Part shown: in pieces, positions 21,769 to 32,018 of the stretch
Numbering within the stretch: position 1 is the first letter of the stretch
How the letters are laid out: every line of letters starts with the position of its first letter
NCBI GenBank assembly: GCA_963971405.1
Contig: OZ020489.1
Location: forward strand, 10,602,001 to 10,666,000
From: Psococerastis gibbosa
Taxonomy: Eukaryota; Arthropoda; Insecta; Psocodea; Psocidae
Direction: 5' to 3'
Length of the DNA stretch: 64,000 bases
Translations under genes and position numbers: made by a program
The notes under the pieces: model-generated
Seen by the model: the letters and a program-made list of their open reading frames with translations, nothing else
What the model was told of the DNA's origin: nothing
The model's database searches: none

Positions 21769-22460
21769 CTTTATTTCTTTATTTTATTCCCTAGTCTCAA
21801 GGGGAAATTCTGGAACAATATTCTATATAGGCCTAGGAGGCGGTTTTATTTTTTGAATTTTTTAATAATTCATCGAAACTGATTGATTGGTTTTTGGAAT
21901 TATTTTAATACAACAAAAAATTAAGAAATCTACTTATTTACGGGTATTTGTTCTATTGAATCTTTCCTTCTTGGCTTTGAGGCACGACTGGTAGTGCTTC
22001 CCCTTCATTTTTGGCCGTTGATAAACTGGCTTATCTCTCCAAAGTCAACTGGAGCCAATAGCCTACTTGACAGTTGTAACAATACAATTGTAAATATGCT
22101 AGATAAGGTAGCTTAAAATTTTCTTTATTTTATTCCCCAGTCTCAAGGGGAAATGCTGGAAGAATATTCTATTTAGCAGGCGGGTTTTTATTTTTTGTAT
22201 TTTTTAATAATTCATCGAAACTGATTGATTGGTTTATGGCATTATTTTAACACAACAAAAAATTAGGAAGTCTACTTATTTAATGGTATTTGTTCTATTG
22301 AATCTTTCCTTTTTGGCTTTGAGGTACGACTGGTATTGTTTCCCCTTCATTTTTGGCCGTTGATAAACTGGCTTATCTCTCCAATGTCAACTGGAGCCAA
22401 TAGCCTACTTGTAAGTTGTAACAATAAAGTATTGAATACGCTAGATAAGGTAACTTATAG
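21769..22460 (+). repeat. Tandem duplication, period ~346 bp, two units
   Basis: The landmark TCTCAAGGGGAAAT occurs at 21795 and 22141. The units share TTTTTTAATAATTCATCGAA, TGGCTTTGAGG and CGTTGATAAACTGGCTTATC. They are diverged by several percent with small indels, so the duplication is not recent. Confidence 0.85.
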
Positions 22461-22721
22461 GTTAATAATAATAATAAATTACGTTTTTTGCATGAATAGC
22501 AATCGTAAATATTTAAAAATAAATAAATAAATGTTGGTGTTTTTAGCTGTTGATTACAAGAGCCAAAACGCCAGTAGACATGGGTGACATGAAAATGACG
22601 TCACAGTTACTCCGCACATCACAAATGACGTCACATTCTACAGTCATGTGACGTCTTTCCAACCATCAAACTTAATTTTTTTCCCCGGCTAAATAACGTT
22701 AAAAAAATCATTTAAAGGGGT

Positions 22722-22930
22722 CACTCATTGTGAAAATTACTTTATAAAGTTTTACGTTATAAAATAGAAAACACGCAACCGGTTTCGGCTCACGCCATCG
22801 TCAAGTGGAAGAAAACAGGTTTACTATTTACTTTTCTTTCACTTGACGTTGAGCCGAAACCGGTTGTGTGTTTTTATGTTATAGCGTGAAACTTTACAAA
22901 GTATTTTTTCACAATGAGTGACAGCAAGTT
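22722..22930. repeat. Imperfect foldback with ~95-bp arms
   Basis: Arms of about 22722-22816 and 22833-22930 pair, including TCACTCATTGTGAAAA, CGTTATAA-like, ACCGGTTTCGGCTCA and GTCAAGTG with their inverses. Read outward each arm has CACTTGACG, a short stem (intact only on the left: GATGGCGTGAGCC) and CCGAAACCGGTTG. It is organised like the 3638-3934 hairpin but with a different sequence. Confidence 0.75.
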
Positions 22931-23153
22931 TTACAAAGTTATTCAGGAGTCAGGAGACTATTTTGTATCTTTAAAGGGGTACAAAATAAATCTACTAATG
23001 CATTGAAATTAATTTTCAAAAATTGTCAAGTACGTCTATTGTACCCAGCGTGTATTGGGTTCCCAACGAGCAAGAGCAAGTAATAACAAATCTCCAACAT
23101 GCATACGATTATGCAGTATGGGTGGACAGCTTTCAAATTGCACGGACTGCAGA

Positions 23154-23480
23154 TTACTGCAAGTTAATATTTCCAACATAAACCATTGTTTTACCTCAGG
23201 TATGCCAATGGCATACAATACCATTAACTGGCCAGTCTCCTCTTTAACTATTCAGGTTACCGTAGGTTACTGATAGTTAATATTTCCAACAAAAACCATT
23301 GTTTTACCTCAGGTATGCCAATGAATCGGTATAGTCTAGAGAGCGGGGAAAGTCGGGGTCGCTCTATGGGCCCTCACAAGCGGCCTAAGTCGATAACGCC
23401 CCGGCGAAGAAGAAGAAGAAGAACAACAACAGCAACAGGTATGCCAATGGCATACAATACCATTCTCCTCTTAACTATTC
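23154..23480 (+). repeat. Tandem duplication, ~114-bp unit, second unit interrupted
   Basis: GTTAATATTTCCAACA, TTTTACCTCAGGTATGCC and GGCATACAATACCATT occur in two adjacent copies starting near 23154 and 23268. The second is split by the insertion at 23324-23435. Confidence 0.75.
23324..23435 (+). mobile_element. 112-bp retroposed LINE tail with 14-bp target duplication
   Basis: The target duplication CAGGTATGCCAATG is present at 23310-23323 and 23436-23449. The insert reads as the end of a LINE frame (GRSMGPHKRPKSITPRR) and finishes in a GAAGAAGAAG / AACAACAAC tail. It inserted after the 114-bp duplication formed. Confidence 0.8.
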
Positions 23481-24848
23481 AACTCCTTTGACACTGAACA
23501 GACCTCCTCAAACAATATCAAAATTGAACCTTACGGTCAATTTCCTTTTTCAATTATCCACCATTTCCTGCTGGAAGTGGCCTTCGACTAGCTTGCCTTT
23601 GTTGACCACAGCTGCTGTCGGCAAACAGCGGAATATCTCAAAGGGGGTGTAGCAGTTACAGGGGTGCTATTTCCCCCAGCAATATCTCTCTGTTCCATGC
23701 CTTAACCCTGACATGGTTTCAATATCTCTATAGGCATCAACTATATGCCCGCAAGTTATGTCTGTCTTGTTACATCTGTGAGGGTGTTCAATGAGGTTCA
23801 TTTGTGACGTCATTTTGTAGATGGCAGCACCAGTTGCAGTGATATCAAAGCGTTGATTTTTCCATAAGCCTCAATACTATTTTAAAATGATTTTTAATTA
23901 CGTATTATTTTAAAGTGATATTTGTTTCTATAAATCATGGAGAATAAATATATTAAATTATATGCTGCGAAATAAGGTCCAGGCATAGTAAAAATATTAT
24001 AAAAAATATTAAAAGAATTAATTAGATGCTAAGAGCTTAGTTTTCACATGCAAACGGCGGCCATTTTGAATAATATGGATATCGGTTTGTCGTCAGCGAA
24101 CCTAGTGACCAAAACTGTCCCTACAGAACCTCATTGTACGTGACCAGGTATAATTCAGGCAACGTTACTGAGAATTCATCAGGGTTGAGCTTTCATTTAA
24201 TTTTGGTTTTCGAAACCCTGAGTGTTGTCAAAGGAAACAGTCAAAGCCCAAAGGGTACTAATTTTTCATCCAGCAAATGTTGATAATCATATCTCTGTGT
24301 ATCTTCTGTTTAACCTTGTTAAAGGGTAGATTTCAAAATATTTTGTAAACAAGAAATAGTCGTGTATTTTTGAATTAATTAATTAATTCCTCGTTCCACA
24401 GCCACCAACTCTAATAATAAGAATTAAGAATCAATAAGAATTATAGAATTAATTCAAAGTAAAATAAATATAGTCAAAATTTTCAGTTCAGTTACTGTAG
24501 ACTTTTTCAGTTAAGTTACTGTAGATTTTTTCAGTTAAGTTACTGTAGCTTTTGTCTGCTTACCTTTGAGCAGTGCCAGATAAACCAATTAGCTGATTAG
24601 GGCCTCTCCAAAAGCCTCCTCAATAGAACTTGAACGATTGTTCTGTAGTATAGTGCACAAGCTAAACATAATTATTAACTTAATTAATTAATTAAATTTT
24701 CTTCCTTTTTCATGCCTGACCTGTTGTTGAAGGCCTCAAATTAGTCCAATTCCAAATAGAAATTTGTTATTATTCCCGTAGACTACCGGTATTCCCAATT
24801 TTCTAGCAGTGTTCTCTATTCTAATTATTTATACCCTTGTTTTTTCAG
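23481..24848. other. Upstream of the receptor exon, no gene seen
   Basis: Probably 5' flank or 5'-UTR intron of the receptor gene, because it ends in a splice acceptor-like run. It contains a short tandem of CAGTTAAGTTACTGTAG at 24484-24550. No promoter element can be supported. Confidence 0.4.
24836..24848 (+). other. Putative splice acceptor before the mtt exon
   Basis: The pyrimidine-rich run CCCTTGTTTTTTCAG ends in AG at 24848, 95 bases before the initiator ATG. It would make 24849 the first base of an exon carrying the last part of the 5' UTR. Inferred from the signal only. Confidence 0.55.
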
Positions 24849-24912
24849 TATACAATAAAATAATTGTTACAAAATAATCTCATCATATCATCCAGATTAT
24901 CTCATTACAAAA

Positions 24913-24933
24913 ATGACGTTAACTAACAAGTGA
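24913..24933 (+). promoter_or_regulatory. Upstream ORF of six codons in the receptor leader
   Basis: ATG ACG TTA ACT AAC AAG TGA lies in the proposed 5' UTR and stops 10 nt before the main ATG at 24944. Its ATG has A at -3. If transcribed, it could reduce initiation at the receptor start. Confidence 0.5.
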
Positions 24934-24943
24934 TTCAGTGAAA

Positions 24944-25355
24944 ATGGTGCGTGTCTTTGGCGTTCTCCTATTTTTCGCGGTAGAAACTGCTACTCGAAGA
25001 CATTACGGAGATTTTCGGCACCACCGACATCGACACGGTGAATACTTCGTATCTGAATCTGAATCTGAGCCTCCGGTAGCCCCGAAAAAACCGCCGTGGC
25101 CGGTCAAACGTGAGGCCGTGCTAGAGGGGGACCTGATTTTGGGGGGCCTGATGATGGTGCATGAGCGCGAAGACAGCATAGTTTGTGGACCTGTGATGCC
25201 TCAGGGAGGTATACAGGCGTTGGAGACCATGTTATATACTTTGGACGTTGTTAATAATAGTACGTTGTTGCCCAATATTCGGTTGGGTGCTCATATTTTG
25301 GATGATTGTGATAAGGATACATATGGACTGGAGATGGCAGTTGATTTTATTAAAG
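24944..25355 (+). CDS. mtt: First coding exon of a metabotropic glutamate-like receptor (mangetout-type), partial
   Basis: This exon encodes 137 residues plus one base of a class C GPCR, a plasma-membrane receptor with an extracellular Venus-flytrap amino-acid-binding domain. It opens with a short signal-peptide-like MVRVFGVLLFFAVETA. A His/Arg-rich segment (RRHYGDFRHHRHRHG) and a Ser-Glu linker follow. The start of the ligand-binding domain comes next: GDLILGGLMMVHERED, CGPVMPQGGIQALETMLYTL, LLPNIRLGAHILDDCDKDTY, GLEMAVDFIK. The Cys in DDC and the upstream CGP Cys fit the conserved pair of this fold. The LMMVH, PQGGIQALE and DDCDKDTYGLEMAVDFIKG strings match what I recall of insect mtt better than mGluR-A. 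ATG 24944 is preferred over the in-frame GTG at 24938 because of its AAAATGG context. The exon ends at a consensus donor in phase 1. The rest of the receptor is not seen here. Confidence 0.85.
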
Positions 25356-25361
25356 GTAGGT
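25356..25361 (+). other. Splice donor of the receptor exon
   Basis: AAAG|GTAGGT is a strong 5' splice site. It cuts the Gly codon after its first base (phase 1), exactly where similarity to the receptor family stops; the read-through RY-stop is not family-like. Confidence 0.85.
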
Positions 25362-25454
25362 ATTAAAATTATTATTATTATTGGTTTTAAAGACAGAGAA
25401 AAGGAAGACGAAGAAAGTCAGAGACTGCGTCACATTGGAGTGCCAGTATTACAG

Positions 25455-26100
25455 GCATTCAATTCTTTTTCTTCCTCTTTCCTCTTAATGTCGCGTGGGT
25501 AGCGTGAGGGGGGCGCCCCTGACCCATTTCTTATGCTCTACCCAGCGTATTTTTAAAGCGCCCATTCCACCGACCGGCTAGGGCTATTTACAAAAACAGT
25601 GACGTGGTAGCAGACATTCAAGACTTAGGCGGGGTTTCCACCGACCTCGCATTGCAGAATTGACGGAAATGTTTATTTTCCTCTATGCCATAGTTAAAAT
25701 TGATCAATGATCATACAGTAAAATCACATACAAACAAACTAAAATTAAAAAATGGCGTCATGGGATATGTTAAGTACAAACATTTTAATTGATTTCTATA
25801 AAATGAATAATTCTAATTTCCGTCAATGTCATTTGCATTCTGCAATGCGAGGTCGGTGGAAATGCCTGTCTTGAATGTCTGCTACCACGTCACCGTTTTT
25901 GTGAATAGCCCTAACCGGTTGGTGGAATGGGCGCCTAACGTCCTCAGCTCATTCATTGTTTTTCCTCATGCTCCTCCGAGCTGTTGGACCCTTTCATCGA
26001 GAGTTGTCCTGGGTCTGCTGATGGGTCTTCTACCTTGTGACCTTGCATCCGCCAATCTCCGGATGGTCCTATTCCTTGCACCTGTAATAGGACCCAAACG
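25455..26100 (-). mobile_element. LINE-D 3' fragment, split by a MITE
   Basis: Right of the MITE the minus strand encodes RTIRRLADARSQGRRPISR, PRTTLDERVQQLGG, and after a stop GKTMNELRT. Left of the MITE the reading resumes with EMGQGRP and TLRGKRKKK and a GAAGAA-type tail near 25462. It corresponds to the uninterrupted copy at 47640-47945. The MITE at 25557-25935 therefore landed inside this LINE after it had inserted in the receptor intron. Confidence 0.75.
25557..25935. mobile_element. MITE-T copy (379 bp), TAA target duplication
   Basis: Long inverted termini (left AGCGCCCATTCCACCGACC, right the inverse ending GGGCGCC) are flanked by TAA at 25554-25556 and 25936-25938. Internal landmarks are GGTGACGTGGTAGCAGACA-like and TTGATCAATGATCATAC. 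A 3-bp TAA duplication would suit PIF/Harbinger, but no transposase link is visible. Confidence 0.85.
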
Positions 26101-26639
26101 AGGATTTACCCAACACGAAAAATACCCCACTTCCGTGCTTTCTGCGATTTACACTCCACTAATTTACATAAAAGCCCCGGGACGGCGAAACAAATTTAGC
26201 GTCCTCCTTTGAATGCATTTGTGGAACCCGCGGAGCCCCCGAAGCAAGGCATCGGCTTTATGAATTTATTACAAACCTTTTCAATCTTTCCCAAAGGGAC
26301 TTAATTAAGACCAAAGACGGCAGGGTATGTTATATTCTCGTATTTTCTCCGAGCATTGTCAGCATATTGGAAGGTGAAAACCAAAATAAAGGACCGCATG
26401 AGAAGGCAAAGCTTGATGTGGTCCGCTTTACTGACCAAAGTGTTCCGGTCTTGTGCCAGAACGGCTTTGTTTACTGAGATTATCCGTTAAACTCGTTTGG
26501 ATTTATTTTTTTAAAAATGTTGTTGTGCCATTGGATTATTTTCTGTTCATGTAGACATTTCTTTTTTTTTCTTTAAAAAAAAAAGGTTAATCGCAACAAA
26601 TAAGTTAATGAATGTATCCTGTTGATCCTTTTTATAGTC
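26101..26639. other. Intron-like, unassigned
   Basis: No gene or recognised repeat apart from T- and A-rich runs near 26560-26585. Confidence 0.35.
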
Positions 26640-26760
26640 GCCTTAATGAGTAAATTAATACTTGTGCCCAGTTACAAAACGTCTCCGATCGCATGGCGCG
26701 TAGGGATTCGCACAAGTACAAGCGCGCTACCACCTTGCCTTGCATTTCTTCTACTTCTTT
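26640..26760 (-). mobile_element. SINE-A fragment
   Basis: On the minus strand it contains GCAAGGTGGTAGCGCGCTTG, TACTTGTGCGAATC and CATGCGATCGGAGACG, as in 46338-46510. A tRNA-like A box (GGCAAGGTGG) is visible. Confidence 0.65.
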
Positions 26761-27157
26761 ATAACATCTCATTTATGACTCTACGATTGAAATGACATGA
26801 GAAATTTGATCTTATGAAAAAATTTGCCTTTAACAGCTGAGTAGTCAGGTTCCTCAATCAATGTCTCCCTACCTCACCATAAATCACAACGTATGGGCAG
26901 TGAAGTCAAGTCTGAATAAATTGTTTGATTGAAAGCTATTCGCAAAGTTGGTTCTGTACTACTGCTATTTGATTTGAAATTTCATGAAAAATTTGACGAT
27001 ATGAAAAAAAAAAACAGAAAATTTCGGGGTTGCATTTGCCTTTAACAGCTAAGTCAGGTACCGTACCTCAATCAATATCTCCCTTCTTCGCCATACATCT
27101 GGCCTTCCAGGATCCTGTGCATCAGGTTAGTGTATCACACCTTATGGGTAGTGAAGA
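26761..27157. other. Intron-like, unassigned
   Basis: A diverged direct repeat is visible: GCCTTTAACAGCTGAGTAGTC near 26826 and GCCTTTAACAGCTAAGTCAG near 27038, each followed by CTCAATCAAT. Nothing coding. Confidence 0.4.
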
Positions 27158-27392
27158 ACATTTGCATCTTCTCCTCGAGTTGAGCAAGTCTCAAATCGCA
27201 GATAAGGTGTAACTGTGCTAGTGGGTTTCCCTCTGTAGATGGCAGTTCTTGCCGAAAGCGCTCAGGGTTTTATACTAACACAAGTGGGTTTCTTAGACAA
27301 AGTTAATTTCTTAACGATTATTTGGGTTTTACAAATTCGGGTTGTTATAACAAGTTTTTCTAAAACTCTAAGTTTTTGTTATTTTTTGTTTA
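27158..27392 (+). mobile_element. Isolated 235-bp Penelope fragment
   Basis: It matches 12208-12442 of the right Penelope arm over 235 bp with equal length and about one mismatch (ACAAATTCGG for ACTAATTCGG). It includes the GATGGCAGTTCTTGCCGAAA motif at 27238-27257. It lacks all coding sequence. High identity implies recent spread. Confidence 0.85.
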
Positions 27393-27892
27393 CTATTTGA
27401 TTAAAAAAATATCGATTAAATTTTTCCAAGATTGCTTCCAGTTTGGCTGATGAAAAAAAGAGGAAAAAGTTCTTGGGGTGCATAATAAGCTAAAACTGAT
27501 GCGAAATATCCAATCGAGCAAAATTCCTGCCTCCCACCTGGCTATAAAGACTTTGACTTTTCCCGGATGATCGATGGAAGGCTGCAAAAGGCGGTAAAAT
27601 TGAGAAATTCAAAAAGTTTGCAAATTTAACAGCTTATTATACGGGATCCTCTCTTGCACCTGTTTCCGCCATTATTGAGAAAAGGTTTAGCTACGCTACT
27701 TACTCTTTAAGGTTTAAGGTTTAATGATCTGCTCCCCAAATTATTCAGAATATATCTTATACAGTATTTCCGTTCTACTTGCTTCATAAAAATGCTACAT
27801 AATGCATTCCGCGAAGCTTCTTAAAACTGTTAGAAAATTACTGTGCCACAAAGGAATTACGATGATTACCCCATAATCTAAATAATGTTTTT
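27393..27892. other. Intron-like, unassigned
   Basis: No gene or repeat recognised. Confidence 0.35.
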
Positions 27893-28045
27893 TTTGGTTC
27901 TATTACTAGGCCAAACTAGCGAAGCTGGGGCTATAAAGCTCTCTACACATTATGCGATCGGAGATGTAACTCAGCGCAAATATTAAGCTACTTAGTGAGG
28001 CGACTGAAGAGGTCAATCGAATATATTCATAAAATTGTTTTCATG
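27893..28045. mobile_element. SINE-B end joined to SINE-A body
   Basis: The inverse of the SINE-B 3' end (GGTTCTATTACTAGGCCAAA, GGGCTATAAAGCTCTCT) runs directly into SINE-A sequence (ACACATTATGCGATCGGAGA, GAGGCGACTGAAGAGGTCAA). It is a chimera or nested junction. Confidence 0.6.
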
Positions 28046-28286
28046 CGTTCGACCATTTATTTAAAAAAAAATTGCTATTACTACATTTTATTATTTTATG
28101 AACTCATCCCGACAACACAAGTTCTACTAAGTAACTTTCTTAGTTACTATATGTATTTAATGAGTGTATGTTTTTGCAAATAAATACGTAAAAAAATTAA
28201 ATCCAATAAATTAATTAAAAATGGTATATTAGCAGATTTTAGGGTGATTTAGGAGTGTCTAGTGTTGTCGGTTAGCTTCCTTTTTA

Positions 28287-28668
28287 GGTGCCCATTCCAT
28301 TGACCGGCTAGGGCTATTTCCAAAACGGTGACGTGGTAGCAGACACTTAAGACTTAGGTGGCGTTTCCACCGAACTCGCATTGCAGAATTGACGGAAATG
28401 TTTATTTTCCTCTATGCCATAGTTAAAATTGATCAATGATCATACAATAAAATCACAAACAAACAAACTAAAATTAAAAAATGGCTTCATGGGATATGTT
28501 AATTACAAACATTTTAATAGATTTCTATAAAAAGAAAAACAAACATTTCCGTCAATGTCACTTGCAATCTGCAATGCGAGGTCGGTGGAGACGCTGCCTA
28601 AGTCTTGAGTGTCTGCTACCACGTCACCGTTTTGGAAATAGCCCTAGCCGGTCAATGGAATGGGCGCC
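28287..28668. mobile_element. MITE-T copy (382 bp)
   Basis: Termini GGTGCCCATTCCATTGACCG and its inverse ending GGGCGCC. TAA follows the right end (28669-28671); the left flank is TTA, one change from the expected duplication. The 74-residue frame inside is not a gene. Confidence 0.82.
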
Positions 28669-29204
28669 TAAGACAAATGAAACACTGTATTTCTTCGGTC
28701 TATAATACTACATGTTCAAAAATGGAGTAATTAGCCTACCTTCGATTTGCCCCGCTGACCATTCCTACTTTACGCTAAGCCTGTAAATGAAATGTAAGAC
28801 GGACTATGTAGAATGCATTATTTTTACCTAATCGACAAAACTGCCATTTATCACATTTATCCCTTAAACAATTTAATGGGTCTTAAAATCTACTATAACC
28901 GATTGAACTATAGTTCAGTACATTAAATCATCAATGTCGCTATTCCTCAGTTAAGTTATTCCTCAGCTCAGTTAATAAATATTTGGACACTAGGGGCACT
29001 AGCGGCTCACCAGAGTCACATAACGCTAATTAATTACGTCCACTGCTGATGTGCTAATCCTTTCAGATGGGGCGTCAAAGCGACCGCGTTCATTGCTTAG
29101 GACAAATATTTATCCCAGTATTAGCTATTCTGTCCGCATCAGTCTAATTCAACAGCTATATGTGTGTTGGTATCGATACAATGTATCGTATGTGCTGGAA
29201 TTGA
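28669..29204. other. Intron-like, unassigned
   Basis: No feature recognised. Confidence 0.35.
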
Positions 29205-29390
29205 CTGTATGCCAACGGTCATACCATGTTGAATACACCAGAGCAGGGCCTGTTCATAACTGCAGCAAACTTGGCAGAGTCTACAGCCACTGCTCTATTT
29301 GGGATGCCGTGGCCAACGTCATGCCCAGCAGCTGCGTTTTTCCCGTACCGGTGAAGGTGAGTTACCCTTGAGAGTTGGGTGGACCCAGGC
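29205..29390 (+). repeat. R3 and R6 fragments joined
   Basis: TACCATGTTGAATACACCAG and GCAGCAAACTTGGCAGAGT resemble the start of R3. GTTTTTCCCGTACCGGTGAA and GAGTTGGGTGGACCC resemble the inverse of R6 (outer Penelope arm). Both are degraded. Confidence 0.45.
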
Positions 29391-29515
29391 AGGGACGGAT
29401 CCAGCCCCTTTCAGGGGGGGGGGTAGTTTTGGGGGAAAAAGAACAAATACATGTAGTATCTATTAAATTAGAGCGTGATAAATTAACTTACAACAGAATT
29501 GCTAAATTTTGGGCA

Positions 29516-29870
29516 GAAGCTCTCTCTCTCACTCTCTACCAACTCCAGTTCCATATGCTCAATATGAGTGGTAATAACAGGAGGAAATGGCTCCGCTCTA
29601 CTATGCGGCACGGCATCCAATGGCCTACCACCCAAGAGTGGCTGTAGGAGAAGAAGAAGAAGCTCTCTTCCAACTGAACTATTCCAGTCCCATATGCTCA
29701 ATACGGGTGGTAATAACAAGACGGGATGGCTTAGCTCTACAAAGCAGCACAGCATCCAATGGCCTACTAGCCAAGGACGGGCGTTGGCTGCTGATGAAGA
29801 AGAAGAAGCTCTCTACCAACTAAACTATTCCAGACTCAAGCTCAACACGGGCGGTAACAATTCCAGTGTA
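29516..29870 (+). repeat. Tandem repeat, 2.4 units of ~140 bp, with GAAGAAGAAG junctions
   Basis: CATATGCTCAATA recurs at 29552 and 29691 (139 apart). GCTCAA(T/C)ACGGGYGGTAAYAA recurs 144 further on. Each unit has GGCATCCAATGGCCTAC-like sequence and ends in GAAGAAGAAGCTCTCT. The GAA junctions resemble LINE tails in this window, so it may be a head-to-tail array of a LINE 3' end. The 137-residue plus frame is this repeat translated. Confidence 0.75.
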
Positions 29871-31044
29871 CAACCCCTACTTCTTAGTTCTTACTTCAGC
29901 CAACGCCGGTGCGTGGCCTTTCGGTCATCCGTGATCCGACGCCAGAAGAACCATTGGCGCTTGTGTCGCATGGTCATTTAACTTCCGCCATTTTTGGGCT
30001 CACAGCAGGGGAGATTCTGTATTTTATTTAAAAACTAAGAGAAAATGCCTTTTTGTTGCCTATAATTTAATATTGCATTTGCTACATTTGAAATTTCATA
30101 GGGTACAGTTACTGTTTTGGATGATTGAACTTAGTGATGCTATTGTTTCTTTTTAATCCACATAATTTTCAGCTATTTTCGGAAAGCATATTTATCATAA
30201 TAGTGAAGTTAGATAGCCTAAATATTTAATAAACACACATTTTTTTAGTTTTAAAAATCTTGGGTTAGGTACCATAAGAAAACTATTGAGTTTCATTTGG
30301 CGCGAAAGCTTAAGGCCTAAATATGGCGTTTTTCTATTGGTCCCCTGCTTCCGCAAGCAAATCATATATGGAGGTGTAGGGGCCCGCACTCGCCAGTACA
30401 AAGATGCTCGTCACTACAAAGTTGTCTCACAGGCGACTAGGAGAACCCGGGTTAATACTCGTTCGTTGGGCCCGCAGGTTTTTTCCTCGCGACTCTTTGC
30501 TCATTAATATAAAGTATTATATACGATTCATCTTCCTTTTCATACCCATTTTGTTAAATGGAAACACGGTACGGTATTCATTGTATTCTACGATATTTTG
30601 GAACACGAGGTTTTTCCCGAGGTTTAACAACAGAAAGCTCTTACTTCTTGCATTAGGTTAATTGATGTAAATATAGTACTTTTAGTGCTACTCGTATTAG
30701 CTTAATTTGTATAAATATATGTCAGGTTACTTTTATGAAGGAGCGTGCATCAACTAGACCTGTATTTACGTAATTACCGTTAGTGCGTACAGTATGTGTC
30801 AGTGTAATGTTTGCTGTACATGAAAGGGATGAAAAATGTATGCTTGACGCCTGACTAAATGGGGTTGATAACCCTGTCATGTTGACATGAAGTGAATGGA
30901 AATCTATTTTGGTAGGCTATTTAATGGCAATTAATTACACTTTCGTTTAGATTTTTTTTTACGAAGCAAGTAGATTGGAAATACTGTAAATATTCAGTAT
31001 AAAACCGAACAGGTTGCTTTCCCAGGCAAAATTTAGGTTTTTGT
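29871..31044. other. Intron-like, unassigned
   Basis: No gene or recognised repeat. Short frames on both strands lack family resemblance. Confidence 0.35.
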
Positions 31045-31300
31045 AGTCAGAATGGCGTAGAGGTAACGACTCGGACTATCATCCAGAAGGTGACTGGTTC
31101 GAGTCCCACCCGAATGCCAAAATTTTCTAGTGGTACAATTATTTATCTTCTGACTACCATGCTTCGGAGGGCATGTAAAGCCGGCGGTCCCGGCAGTCTT
31201 CCCTGACTGTCGATAGGTTAAACAGGAGGCTGTTGATGCAACCTGAAAACTCCTGTACCACGGGTAGTACCACCCCGACACGAATTTACTTTACTTTATT
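31045..31300 (+). mobile_element. SINE-C, tRNA-derived
   Basis: It has a tRNA-like head: A box TGGCGTAGAGGTAACG at about 31053 and B box GGTTCGAGTCCC at about 31097. The core CATGCTTCGGAGGGCATG plus TAAAGC(C)GGCGGTCCCGG follows, shared with SINE-B. The 3' part is unrelated (AAACAGGAGGCTGTTGATGC, TGTACCACGGGTAGTACCA). The tail reads TTTACTTTACTTTATTTAGG. The head lacks a paired acceptor stem, so it is not a tRNA gene. Confidence 0.75.
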
Positions 31301-32018
31301 TAGGTTTTGAATAAAAAAATATTTTTTGAGGAAAAATTAAATAATATTAATGCATAAATTGAATACCCTACCAATATTACTCTGTTGTATTACATACATA
31401 GTTGAGGAGCTTGGTTACAAACGTGGCCAACTCCATTTTTTCACAAAATGGGGTTTTGATCCGACCTTGCAGAAAATTTTAATGTCCACTTGCACGTTGC
31501 TAAATAATGTGACAAAAGCAGTCAGATTGCGCACAGAAGCGCTGAAAAGTCTAGGGTTAGCTATAAACTTAATGCAATTTTCAACAGAAAATCCGCTCTC
31601 CTGAAAAATTCTACAACTTGGAATTGGCCATGTTTGTAAACAGCCTCCTCAGTTATAGCTGTAGTAAAAGGGGGCCCAGCACAGGTGCCCCTCATACTGA
31701 TATACCCCTAAAATCATTGTAAAACAGCTTTGAATTTTTAATTTAAAAAAAAAAATGGTCTGCCCGTTCTAGAGAACATGCAGTCATTTCCATTCACTTT
31801 TTTAGGATAAGGAAGATCAAGGCAGTCGAAGTTTAAGCCTAGGACAATCATTTAGCACGAGTTTTTCAGTTAGTCAAAGTCCATTGAGGACTGTAGATCC
31901 GGAAGAAAAAGAGATTAAAGCTCCCTATAGCACCGGCACCTTATTTATTTCAATAAACCTGAAGCTTAAAATTGAAACGCCATCTTCATTCCGCTTAACG
32001 ACTGATACACTTCGTTAA
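31301..32018. other. Intron-like, unassigned
   Basis: No feature recognised. Confidence 0.35.

Noticed and set aside
24938-24943. GTG at 24938 as receptor start
   Set aside because: Eukaryotic initiation at GTG is unlikely and the in-frame ATG two codons later has a good context and precedes the signal peptide.
29568-29981. 137-residue plus frame
   Set aside because: It is the ~140-bp tandem repeat translated, with GAAGAAGAA read as poly-Glu.
31050-31122. A functional tRNA gene
   Set aside because: A and B boxes are present but the acceptor stem does not pair, and a SINE body with a core shared with SINE-B follows directly.
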